Positions 16,221-23,954 of a DNA stretch of 37,416 nt are shown here, one piece after another. Source of the stretch: Acidobacteriota bacterium (GTDB taxonomy: Bacteria; Acidobacteriota; UBA890; WLXD01); NCBI GenBank assembly GCA_029263335.1, contig JAJCXS010000104.1, positions 1-37,416 of the forward strand. The letters are read 5' to 3'. Below the pieces are notes generated by a model, which saw only the letters and a program-made list of their open reading frames with translations, made no database searches and was not told where the DNA came from. Both the position numbers and the translations under genes were made by a program. Numbering within the stretch: the stretch's first letter is position 1; every line of letters starts with the position of its first letter.

Positions 16221-16972
16221 TGCCAATGTCGAGTCGTCCGATCTCCAAATCACCCGCAGCCGGTCGCCGCATCAGCCCCCTGAGCGTCTGCTGCAGACTG
16301 CCAGTTCTGGCGTTGTTACTGGTGTCTGGAATCGCGGGCGGGCAGGAACTCGCTGCGGTCAGCGGTGCTGAAGCTTCGGGCGGAACCACGGGGTTCTTCC
16401 TGGGCTCGAGCCTCGCCCCGGACCCCGCTCCGAGCCCCCAGCGATCGGGCGTCAGCGCGGAGGCCCCCGAGCGCGATCCCGTCGGCGGTTTCACCGTGGG
16501 GATATTGGCCGGCGTGCAACTGCGCGGCTCCGGCTCGGGACAGTTCGGCCTTTCACTGGCCTGGTTCAATCGCTCGACCTCCAACGTCGGCCTCGAGTTT
16601 GAAGGCGCAGTCACTCGCGGACCGGATGGGCAGGTCTATCACGGGCTGATGAGCGTGATCCTGCAGTCGGGTTCTCGCGCCGCGCGCATGGTCCCCTACC
16701 TGGCGGTCGGCGGCGGGGTATTCCACGCGCGAGAGCAGTTGCGCGACACCGTGGCAGATGCACTCCCCGACTTCGGCATTGATCCGGTCGAGGGAACCGA
16801 AACCGGCGGCCTCTTCGCCTTCGGGTTCGGCGTGCGCTACTACCTGAGCGAGAAACTGTCGTTCCGCGGCGACTATCGCGAGATGCGCGCCATTACGACG
16901 GCCGACGGAGGCATCTTCGACCGGATCCACTCGATGCGACGTATCGGTGGCTTCCTGATGATCCAGTTCTGA
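16220..16972 (+). CDS. Outer-membrane beta-barrel protein
   Basis: This 250-residue protein starts at an ATG that overlaps the lipoprotein stop by one base (TAATG). A basic, Ser-rich leader and hydrophobic run (about residues 31-45) form a signal peptide, with cleavage probable after SGIAGGQ. The mature part has alternating hydrophobic strands (GFTVGILAGVQL, SGQFGLSLAWFN, GGLFAFGFGVRYYLSEKLSFRGDYREM) and ends in phenylalanine (GGFLMIQF), the standard C-terminal signal for BAM-assembled barrels. About eight strands are expected. It likely pairs with the co-encoded lipoprotein. No ligand can be named. Confidence 0.8.
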   Translation: MPMSSRPISKSPAAGRRISPLSVCCRLPVLALLLVSGIAGGQELAAVSGAEASGGTTGFFLGSSLAPDPAPSPQRSGVSAEAPERDPVGGFTVGILAGVQLRGSGSGQFGLSLAWFNRSTSNVGLEFEGAVTRGPDGQVYHGLMSVILQSGSRAARMVPYLAVGGGVFHAREQLRDTVADALPDFGIDPVEGTETGGLFAFGFGVRYYLSEKLSFRGDYREMRAITTADGGIFDRIHSMRRIGGFLMIQF

Positions 16973-17420
16973 CTGGAACGTCACCTCGAAGCGAAACTTC
17001 GCGCCAGTCGGCACCGCCGGACCAGAGATCTCCGCGCCGAACGCAAGAAGATCCGGCCGGGCGCCTACCGGGCTAGCTCAACCGGGTTCAGAGCGAGGGT
17101 CCCCTGTTTCCCCTTCCGTCCGACGTAACCCCGGTTCATTGAGCCAGCCCGATCGACGTCCGACCGGACTGCCCTCACTTAAAGCAAACCTGATGCCAAC
17201 CCGCCCACACCGGCGCGAATTTGCCCGGCGCCGCGACCTCCATCGCACCTCTAACCTCATACGAAGCAAGAACTTGGGCACGGCTGTCCAGACGAGGTTG
17301 ACGCGAACGAACTGCACTCCCCGCCCACCGCGCAGGCCCTTGCTGTAGTCTCTGGACCACAATTGACCCCGAGCGGTCGACGGCTTGCGGACGCCGTCGA
17401 CATACGGACACAATCGCGAC
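16973..17420. other. Intergenic region of 448 bases without a recognisable gene
   Basis: I found no coding region, RNA gene or clear promoter here. An imperfect inverted repeat is present: gctagctcaaccgggtt (17072-17088) against 17127-17148, whose reverse complement differs by five inserted bases and a few mismatches. It could fold into a hairpin after the beta-barrel gene. No -24/-12 sigma54 element (TGGCAC-N5-TTGC) was seen ahead of the regulator that follows. Confidence 0.5.
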
Positions 17421-18920
17421 ATGCTCGACGACACCATCCTCTCGCGCGACATCCTCCAAAAAGTCTGCCTAGGCGCATACCCCGAAGACGATCGAGTCCT
17501 CGAGCCGGTGCTTGCCGACTTCGTCGATATCGCGAAGACCATCACCGACAGCGACTACGGTTCCATCTTCATCATGGAGCGCGAGGACGATGAGGTACGG
17601 ATCGTCGCCCATCGCGAAGAAGGTGAATTGCTCGATGAGCTGCCCAACCTGCTGCAGCTCGACACCGAGTCGCCGGGGATCTTCACGTGGGTCTATCACA
17701 ACAACGAGACCTACATGTCGAACGACGTCAGCAAGGATCCGTACTACTTCCCGGCCTTCAAGGACGTCGCGGCGGATCTGATCGTTCCCATTCGTCTGCA
17801 GGGCAAGCCCGTCGGCGTGCTCTCGGTGGAGAGCCGGGAACGTGGCCACTACACCGAGGAACATCGGGGCCGGCTGGAAGACTTTGCAGAAGCGATCTCG
17901 CTTGTTATTGCCCGCCTGTGGCTAACCCGTTACTCCCGGCGGCGTGGCTACGATGTCGAGATCGTCGGCATCTCGGCCGAGATCCGCGGCATTGAAGAAA
18001 TGGTCAAACGCGTCGCGGCGACCCGCGAGCCGGTGCTCCTGACGGGTGAAAGCGGGGTAGGCAAGGAACTCCTGGCACACGCCATCCACTACTTCTCGCC
18101 CCGTCGCGAGCACGAGATGATGATCGTCAATTGCGGTGCGTTCGCGGACGAGTTGCTCGCCTCCGAGCTTTTCGGCCACGTCAAGGGCTCCTTTACCGGC
18201 GCTCATCGCGACAAAGCCGGCAAGATGCAGCTCGCGGATCGGGGCACCCTCTTTCTCGACGAAGTCGAGGCCATGAGCCCGCGTCTGCAGGTAATGTTGC
18301 TGCGCGCCCTCGAGTACGGCGAGCTACAGAAGGTGGGCGAGGATCGTTCGGCACACCGGGTCGACGTGCGCATCGTGGCGGCGAGCAACCAGGATCTGCG
18401 CGAGATGGTCGCCGAGGGAAAGTTCAGGGAGGACCTCTACTACCGGTTCAACGTGTTCGGCATCCGCGTGCCGGCCCTGCGCGAGCGACGCGAAGATATC
18501 GCACTGCTGGCCTCGTACTTCCTGGGTCGATTCCGCGACGACAATGGTGACGGCCCCATCAAGTTCACCGACGACGCCGTGGACGTGCTGCGACGCCACC
18601 ACTGGCCTGGGAACGTGCGCGAACTTCGCAACGCGATTCGTCGGGCCGCGGTACTGTGCGACGGTGATCGGATCAGCGTGCACGACCTGCCCAGCGCCGT
18701 GGTCCGCGCCGCCAACGCCTTGCCGCCAACGGCGGCCGCGCCCAGCGCAGAAATCGATCTCGCCGAGGCGCGCCTCGATGGGGCCATCGCGAACCACATA
18801 CAACGGGTCTTGAAGGCGGTCGACGGTAACAAGAGCAAGGCCGCCGAGGCTCTCGGCATTCCGCGTACGTCGCTGTACCACAAGATCCGCAAGTACCGGA
18901 TCGCCAGCGCGAACGACTAA
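17421..18920 (+). CDS. Sigma54-dependent activator: GAF + AAA+ + Fis-type HTH
   Basis: This protein of about 499 residues is a bacterial enhancer-binding protein that would open RpoN-holoenzyme promoters. Residues about 20-165 form a GAF sensor domain. The AAA+ domain follows with Walker A (GESGVGKE), the sigma54-contact loop GSFTGA (a variant of GAFTGA that keeps FTGA), Walker B (GTLFLDEV) and an arginine-finger region (VPALRERREDI). The C-terminus has a Fis-type helix-turn-helix (NKSKAAEALGIPRTSLYHKI). There is no response-regulator receiver domain, so a small ligand or redox state probably controls it. ATG 17421 is preferred over TTG 17385. Its stop overlaps the convergent gene's stop. Its target promoters were not found nearby. 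Confidence 0.93.
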   Translation: MLDDTILSRDILQKVCLGAYPEDDRVLEPVLADFVDIAKTITDSDYGSIFIMEREDDEVRIVAHREEGELLDELPNLLQLDTESPGIFTWVYHNNETYMSNDVSKDPYYFPAFKDVAADLIVPIRLQGKPVGVLSVESRERGHYTEEHRGRLEDFAEAISLVIARLWLTRYSRRRGYDVEIVGISAEIRGIEEMVKRVAATREPVLLTGESGVGKELLAHAIHYFSPRREHEMMIVNCGAFADELLASELFGHVKGSFTGAHRDKAGKMQLADRGTLFLDEVEAMSPRLQVMLLRALEYGELQKVGEDRSAHRVDVRIVAASNQDLREMVAEGKFREDLYYRFNVFGIRVPALRERREDIALLASYFLGRFRDDNGDGPIKFTDDAVDVLRRHHWPGNVRELRNAIRRAAVLCDGDRISVHDLPSAVVRAANALPPTAAAPSAEIDLAEARLDGAIANHIQRVLKAVDGNKSKAAEALGIPRTSLYHKIRKYRIASAND

Positions 18921-20302
18921 CTGCCGTCCGTTACCACCGCCGGCGGCACTTCAATCAGTGCCAACTGCCGGCTGTCAGGCGACCATCGCCAGACCCAGCC
19001 GCGGACGAAGGCGGCCCCGAGCGTCACCGGGGATGACAACGGCACCTGCCCCTGCGAGCCCGTCTCCGGCACGACCTGGTAATCGAACACGGACTGCCAC
19101 CCCCCGATGCGCGTCAGCAACGGCACCGTCTCGCCAGCGAGAACAGCGTCACCGTCGTGGCCCTGTCGTCGCCTGGCCGTGGCTGAGATCGTGGCCACGC
19201 CGTCGCGGGCCACCGAGGCGACCTCGGCACGGGCGCCAATGCGAGGAACCAGCAGCAACTGTAGGGCCAGCCCGTCCACAATCGTCCGCACTCCGACCCA
19301 GTGCGTGGTGGCCAGAGCGTGCTGGAAGACAGCTGACTCCTCCCGGCTGTCCGCCCGGCCTACGAACAGCGCTCCCGTGACGGGCGACCAGCGCCAACGC
19401 AGGTCAACCAGGAGATCGAAGCCCAGTACGCCGTCACCCAGGTCCGCGCCCAGGATTGCCAGCGGTACTCGCCGTGCGGCGATGCCCGCCAGTGAAACGG
19501 GCTGCACCAGCTCCCTGTCCTCGACCTCCGCCCCGAGGCGTGCTGCAAACTGCGGCGTCACACTCGATCGCCAGCGCATGGGATCGACTCGAAGGCGCGC
19601 TGCCGTACCACCGATGTCGGCGCGCACCCACGTCGCCCCATCGGCCACTTCCGTGGAGGCCGCGCCGGCCGATCCTCTCCAGCGTATCGCCTCACCACCG
19701 TTTTCGACGCGGCGAACGGCGGTCGCGAGGGCGGCCAATCGGGTGGCGGTCTCGCCGCCGGCCGCCGCCGCCCCGTACTCGAAGGTGTCGGCGGCCGCCG
19801 CTACATCACCAGTGCGCCAGTACAACCCGCCCACGAAGCTGGCGGCGCGGCCCGCCATCTGCCCCACCCGTAGCGTCGGTGCCGCCACCTCCAGTGCCGC
19901 CGCGTACTCACCGCGAGCCGCCAGCACCCGGGCCAAGCCCAGTAGCCCTTCGGGATGACCATCTCTGGCCGCGCGGCGATGGAACTCCTCAGCGGGAGCG
20001 ACCTCGCCTAATCTCCACGACGCCCTGCCCAGCAGCGACCATGACGCCGGCCCCGGCAGGCGCCGTTCGTACCCGATGGCAACGTCGCGAGCCTCGGTGA
20101 TGCGCCCTTCGCGCAGGGCCGCCTCGATGCGACGCTCCGTCGCGGCCGTCGGACTGTTGATTCCGACCGACGGACGCGCACAGGCGGCCGCCGTCGCCAG
20201 CGGGCCGGCGCAGAGCAAAATGACCGCCGCCGGGCCTCTTCTTCGCAGCCACGAACCAGTGATATTATTGGACCCTGAAGGGAGGCCTATGAAGCTTGAC
20301 AA
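18917..20302 (-). CDS. Exported TPR protein with degenerate aspartyl-protease-like domain
   Basis: This protein of about 461 residues has a signal peptide or lipoprotein signal near residues 20-42 (AVILLCAGPLATAAAC). Residues about 50-190 are helical repeats of TPR type (ASWSLLGRASWRLGEVAPA, GGLYWRTGDVAAAADTF). The next part resembles a retropepsin-like fold (SSVTPQFAARLG, GVLGFDLLVDLRWRW), but the catalytic DTG/DSG is replaced by VDP at about D240, so it is probably not an active protease. The C-terminus adds another beta-rich segment. The start is uncertain: TTG 20302 is the only usual start codon in frame before the signal peptide and overlaps the divergent small gene. Its stop shares bases with the convergent regulator's stop. 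Confidence 0.65.
   Translation of the reverse strand: MSSFIGLPSGSNNITGSWLRRRGPAAVILLCAGPLATAAACARPSVGINSPTAATERRIEAALREGRITEARDVAIGYERRLPGPASWSLLGRASWRLGEVAPAEEFHRRAARDGHPEGLLGLARVLAARGEYAAALEVAAPTLRVGQMAGRAASFVGGLYWRTGDVAAAADTFEYGAAAAGGETATRLAALATAVRRVENGGEAIRWRGSAGAASTEVADGATWVRADIGGTAARLRVDPMRWRSSVTPQFAARLGAEVEDRELVQPVSLAGIAARRVPLAILGADLGDGVLGFDLLVDLRWRWSPVTGALFVGRADSREESAVFQHALATTHWVGVRTIVDGLALQLLLVPRIGARAEVASVARDGVATISATARRRQGHDGDAVLAGETVPLLTRIGGWQSVFDYQVVPETGSQGQVPLSSPVTLGAAFVRGWVWRWSPDSRQLALIEVPPAVVTDGS
20260..20268 (+). promoter_or_regulatory. Extended -10 promoter for the 80-residue gene
   Basis: TGATATTAT is an extended -10 (TG-n-TATTAT), 20 bases before ATG 20289, with a GGGAGG ribosome site between (20280-20285). 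No clear -35 is present. The AT-rich box sits inside the N-terminal codons of the opposite-strand TPR gene, so transcription of the two may interfere. Confidence 0.4.
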
Positions 20303-20531
20303 CTACGTAACCCGTTGGCAGGAATTTCGCGACTGGTCGGTCTCGAATCGCCCGGAAATCGTTACCAGGGTGGATACGCTCGGTGACGAACTGCGGGACT
20401 CGATCAATCTGTACCGCGAAGCCACCGACCCTGACACTCGACATCTCCGTATGGAGCACATCAAACAGCACTACGATCGTGTGGTCCAGTGGCACATGGA
20501 GGCGATCCTCTCGAAACTGGACCGGGAATAG
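20289..20531 (+). CDS. Small helical protein, unknown function
   Basis: This 80-residue protein starts at ATG 20289, fixed by GGGAGG just upstream; a longer in-frame reading back to 20076 lies antisense to the TPR gene and is rejected. The product is charged, helical and soluble (TRWQEFRDWSVSNRPEIVTRV ... HIKQHYDRVVQWH), with several His residues near the C-terminus. I recognise no family. It is divergent to the TPR protein gene and convergent with the HTH gene that follows after 13 bases. Good ribosome site and extended -10 box support it as a real gene. Confidence 0.6.
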   Translation: MKLDNYVTRWQEFRDWSVSNRPEIVTRVDTLGDELRDSINLYREATDPDTRHLRMEHIKQHYDRVVQWHMEAILSKLDRE

Positions 20532-20544
20532 CTGCTGCCGAGAT

Positions 20545-20877
20545 CTAGGCCTCGACGGCCGCTCGCTCCAGACGCGCAGCGAGTTCTCGCAGCTCTCGAC
20601 GCTGTGGAAAGCTGAGATGCTCGCCAAGATCCGCTTCGAGACGACGCAGCTGCCGCACAGCGTCTAGCGCCACCGCTTCGAGCTCTGCTGTTGACGTCTT
20701 TTCGTTGGATCCTGTCGATCGAGTCTGGCCCGCCCAGTCTTCGAGTTCCGCTGGATCGAAGCGCACGTTGAAACCGAGTTTGCGATACGGAACGCGGCCC
20801 GTGCGCACCCACTCGTACAGTGTCTTCGGGCGGATTCCGAGGTAATCGGCCGCTTGATCGACGCGCCATAGCGACAT
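20545..20877 (-). CDS. Excisionase/HTH_17-type DNA-binding protein
   Basis: This 110-residue protein carries a MerR/excisionase-like winged helix at its N-terminus: MSLWRVDQAADYLGIRPKTL, then YEWVRTGRVPYRKLGFNVRF and DPAELEDW, the typical DUF/HTH_17 pattern in which a Trp and Arg-Phe follow the turn. The C-terminal 55 residues are a charged helix, probably for dimerisation. ATG 20877 is chosen because the family begins there and a GGGGG precedes it; upstream residues to 20958 have no likeness to the domain. No integrase, phage or transposon gene is near, so it is more likely a small transcription regulator than a true excisionase. Its targets are unknown. Confidence 0.8.
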   Translation of the reverse strand: MSLWRVDQAADYLGIRPKTLYEWVRTGRVPYRKLGFNVRFDPAELEDWAGQTRSTGSNEKTSTAELEAVALDAVRQLRRLEADLGEHLSFPQRRELRELAARLERAAVEA

Positions 20878-20969
20878 GTTCGCCCCCACGAACTGAACGC
20901 AAAGCAACACCCACAACTCCGCCCAAACTACTCGCAGACACAGGTCCTTGGCAACCAACGGGCCGCTGT

Positions 20970-20998
20970 TTGCGCGGTACCTATGGCCTGCTTATACT
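20970..20998 (+). promoter_or_regulatory. Sigma70-type promoter for the hemerythrin-like gene
   Basis: TTGCGC (20970-20975) and TATACT (20993-20998) are separated by exactly 17 bases, with a TGC just before the -10. This fits a housekeeping promoter (-10 five of six). The predicted start lies near 21005, about 40 bases before the gene. The region also forms the divergent upstream of the HTH gene. Confidence 0.5.
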
Positions 20999-21044
20999 GG
21001 ACAAGAGTTTCAGGTTTAGGTTCTGAGCCATCCTGCACGCATGA

Positions 21045-21587
21045 GTGAACGCGATGCCCGCTGCTGAAAATCATCCGCGCCCGTTGCGGCCAACCGACGT
21101 GCTCCGGCACGAGCATCGGCGGCTCGAAGAACGTCTGGCAGGCCTCAGCGAAGCACTGGAATTGATCGGTGAGCGCGGCGCCGAAAACCAGCTTCTGGAC
21201 CGAATCGAAGAGACCGCGTCGCACATCGACCGCGAAATGGCCGTGCATCATCGCAAGGAAGAGGAAGGCCTCTTCCCCGTGTTGACTCCCTATCTCGACC
21301 GCCATCTGAATCTCGACGGCCGCATCGCCGACCACGAGGACCTCAGGATCATGAGCGGCAAGTTTCGGGCAGCGATCGCCGAATGCCGCGCCGACGATGC
21401 TGACCTGTTCGCGGCCCAGATGCTGCGCGGCTACGGCCTCTACATCGTGCATCTCGTGCTCGAGCATCTGCTCAAGGAAGACCAGATCCTGTTCCTGGTA
21501 GCGGAACACTGCTTGAGCGCGGAGGAAGAGGCCGACATCTTTCGGCGCTTTCAGCGCATCGATCCGAGCGTCTCGACAACAGGCTAG
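21045..21587 (+). CDS. Hemerythrin-like (HHE) cation-binding protein
   Basis: This protein of 180 residues folds as a four-helix bundle with the metal-ligand histidines of the hemerythrin HHE family: H22 and H24 (RHEHRRLEERL), the HHRKEEEGLFP segment, DHEDLRIM, and HLVLEHLLKEDQILF. Such proteins hold a di-iron centre and act in oxygen or nitric-oxide sensing, iron storage or repair of iron centres. The domain fills the whole protein and there is no signal peptide, so it is cytosolic. The start may be GTG 21045 or ATG 21054. A good sigma70 promoter lies upstream. It is followed after 78 bases by the copper ATPase, perhaps linked through stress responses. Confidence 0.85.
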   Translation: MNAMPAAENHPRPLRPTDVLRHEHRRLEERLAGLSEALELIGERGAENQLLDRIEETASHIDREMAVHHRKEEEGLFPVLTPYLDRHLNLDGRIADHEDLRIMSGKFRAAIAECRADDADLFAAQMLRGYGLYIVHLVLEHLLKEDQILFLVAEHCLSAEEEADIFRRFQRIDPSVSTTG

Positions 21588-21665
21588 CGGCTCATTCCTG
21601 ACCTGGAGCTGCCGACAGTCTCTCGTGACGACACGGCGCCGCACACCGCTCCAAGGAGATCGTCG

Positions 21666-23903
21666 ATGAGTAGCCAGAAAATGGCCGTGCGTGGAATGCA
21701 CTGCGCCTCGTGCGCAACGAACGTTTCGCGAGCACTCGCGGCCGTACCCGGGGTGTCCGACGCCAACGTCAACCTCGCCACCGAGAACGTGCGCGTGGAG
21801 TTCGAAAACGACGCCGTGGCGGTCGAAGCGCTGGTCGAGGCCGTGAGGGCCGCCGGCTTCGAGTTGGTTCCCGCCGACAGCGAGGCCACTGGCGCGCAGC
21901 AGCCGACACGCGACCGCGCAGCGGTGCGAGAGGCGCAGGGCCGAGTGTTCTTCGCCTGGCTCTTCACCCTGCCGATCATGCTGATCATGGCAGGCAGCTG
22001 GGCCTTCGGAAGTCCCTGGCCAAGCCCTTTCCTGCACCAGCTGCTGATGCTGCTGCTGGCTTCCCCCGTCGTCTTCGTCGTCGGCAACGAGACCCTGTTT
22101 GGCGCGGCCGCGGCGGTAGCCCGCCGGGTGCCGAACATGGACGTACTGATCGCGCTCGGTACGCTGGCCGCGTACGCGACTGGCGTGTTCGCGTTGTTCA
22201 GCTCGCTAACCAGCTTTGCCGGCATCGCCGCGATGATCATGGCGTTTCACATGACCGGCCGATACCTCGAGGCTCGCGCCAAGGGGCGCGCCTCGGAAGC
22301 GATTCGCAAACTCATAGAACTCGGCGCCAAGACCGCCCGGCTGCTCGTGGATGGCGTGGAGCGCGAGGTCGCCATCGACACCGTGGCAAGCGGCGACGTC
22401 ATGGCGGTCCGGCCTGGCGACAAGATCCCGACGGACGGCGTCGTGGTGGAAGGCAGCAGCGCGGTGGACGAATCGATGGCAACGGGCGAGCCCGTGCCCT
22501 CCGCCAAAGGCCCCGGTGACGAGGTGATCGGCGCCACGGTGAATCAGCACGGACGCATGCTGGTACGGGCGACCCGCGTCGGCGCCGACACCTTCCTGGC
22601 CCAGGTGGTACGGCTGGTCGAGGACTGCCAGACCACCAAGGTACCGGTGCAGCTGCTGGCCGACCGCGTGACTGCGATCTTCGTACCCACAGCACTCGCC
22701 ATCGCGGCTGCTACCTTCCTGGCATGGCTGGTCGCACCCGAGTTCATGGGCACCGCCGCCAACGCGCTGGCGGGAATGATCCCCTGGACGGGCAACGATC
22801 TTGGGCGCCTGTCGATGGCGGTCTTCGCAGCTGTCGCGGTGCTGGTCATCGCCTGCCCGTGCGCGCTCGGTCTGGCCACGCCAACAGCCTTGATGGTAGG
22901 CACCGGCCGGGCCGCGGAGAACGGTGTCCTATTCCGTAGCGGCGCGGCACTGCAAGCCCTGGTCGAGGCCGACGTCGTCGCGTTCGACAAGACCGGGACC
23001 TTGACTGCCGGCCGACCGACGGTGTCCACGATCCACCCCGTCTCTGGTCAAGACGAAGCCGACATACTGCGACTAGCTGCGGCCGCCGAATCGGGATCCG
23101 AACATCCCCTCGCCGCCGCGATCGTTGGCGCGGCCAAGGCGCGCGAACTCGAACTGCCGGCACTGGCCGAGATGTCCGCGGTCACGGGCCGTGGGATCGA
23201 GGCCACGGTCGAAGGGACACAGGTGCTGGTGGGGAGCATGCGCTTCCTGGCCGAGCGCGGTTGCGATACGGCCGCCGTGCAATCCGCCGCCGAACGCGCC
23301 GAAGACGAGGCCCAGACCGTCGTCGCGGTGGCAGCGGACGGGGCCGCCATCGGCCTACTGGCGGTGAGCGATCCGCTCGCGGAAGGCAGCGCTGACGCGG
23401 TGCGCGATCTGCGTCGCCTCGGGTTGCAGCCGCTCATGCTCACGGGAGACAACGAGCGCACCGCGAGGGCGATCGCGGATGCCGCCGGCATCGATCAGGT
23501 GGAGGCCGGCCTGCTGCCCGACGAGAAACTCGCCCACATTCGCCGTCTGCAGGAGGAGGGGCACCGGGTGGTGATGATCGGCGATGGCATCAACGATGCG
23601 CCGTCCCTCGCCCAGGCGAACGTGGGCATCGCCATCGGCACGGGCACCGACATCGCCATCGAGGCCGCGGACGTAACGCTCGTGCGCGGCGAGCTTGGCG
23701 GCGCGGTACAGGCCGTCGGCCTGGCGCGCGCTACGCTGGGGTCCATTCGCCAGAACCTCTTTTGGGCCTTCTTCTACAACGTCGTTACCATTCCGCTTGC
23801 CATGCTCGGCCTGCTGCATCCGGTGATCGCCGAGCTCGCGATGGCGCTGTCGTCGTTGACCGTCGTCGGCAATGCTCTACGGCTCAGACGCGCACGCATC
23901 TGA
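21666..23903 (+). CDS. copA: Cu(I)-exporting P1B-type ATPase (CopA-like)
   Basis: This 745-residue inner-membrane pump exports Cu(I) or Ag(I). A single N-terminal metal-binding domain has GMHCASC (C13, C16). The membrane ion-binding motif is C397-P-C399 ([13 protein letters not shown]). The phosphorylated aspartate is D441 ([10 protein letters not shown]). The phosphatase motif is TGE (ATGEPVPS), and the nucleotide domain has SEHPLA and GDGINDAP (near residue 639). Eight membrane helices can be traced. The C-terminal helices keep the [11 protein letters not shown] motif of copper pumps. ATG 21666 is preceded by AAGGAG. No copper-responsive regulator (CueR/CsoR) is adjacent. The family assignment is firm; silver or other P1B subgroups are unlikely given CPC. 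Confidence 0.95.
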   Translation: MSSQKMAVRGMHCASCATNVSRALAAVPGVSDANVNLATENVRVEFENDAVAVEALVEAVRAAGFELVPADSEATGAQQPTRDRAAVREAQGRVFFAWLFTLPIMLIMAGSWAFGSPWPSPFLHQLLMLLLASPVVFVVGNETLFGAAAAVARRVPNMDVLIALGTLAAYATGVFALFSSLTSFAGIAAMIMAFHMTGRYLEARAKGRASEAIRKLIELGAKTARLLVDGVEREVAIDTVASGDVMAVRPGDKIPTDGVVVEGSSAVDESMATGEPVPSAKGPGDEVIGATVNQHGRMLVRATRVGADTFLAQVVRLVEDCQTTKVPVQLLADRVTAIFVPTALAIAAATFLAWLVAPEFMGTAANALAGMIPWTGNDLGRLSMAVFAAVAVLVIACPCALGLATPTALMVGTGRAAENGVLFRSGAALQALVEADVVAFDKTGTLTAGRPTVSTIHPVSGQDEADILRLAAAAESGSEHPLAAAIVGAAKARELELPALAEMSAVTGRGIEATVEGTQVLVGSMRFLAERGCDTAAVQSAAERAEDEAQTVVAVAADGAAIGLLAVSDPLAEGSADAVRDLRRLGLQPLMLTGDNERTARAIADAAGIDQVEAGLLPDEKLAHIRRLQEEGHRVVMIGDGINDAPSLAQANVGIAIGTGTDIAIEAADVTLVRGELGGAVQAVGLARATLGSIRQNLFWAFFYNVVTIPLAMLGLLHPVIAELAMALSSLTVVGNALRLRRARI

Positions 23904-23942
23904 TTAGCTGGCGGGCTCCCACCGGGGCGCGCTGCAGACTGC

Positions 23943-23948
23943 TACGAT
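23943..23948 (+). promoter_or_regulatory. Possible -10 element giving a leaderless transcript
   Basis: TGCTACGAT (extended -10, TACGAT at 23943-23948) ends only six bases before ATG 23955. If used, transcription would begin at or near the start codon. No ribosome binding site is visible between them. This is pattern-based inference; the -35 is poor. Confidence 0.25.
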
Positions 23949-23954
23949 GGCGCC

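Noticed and set aside
17041..17160. tRNA-like segments (ggttcagagc, ggttcattgagcc) in the intergenic region
   Set aside because: No full cloverleaf with acceptor stem, D arm and anticodon arm could be built.
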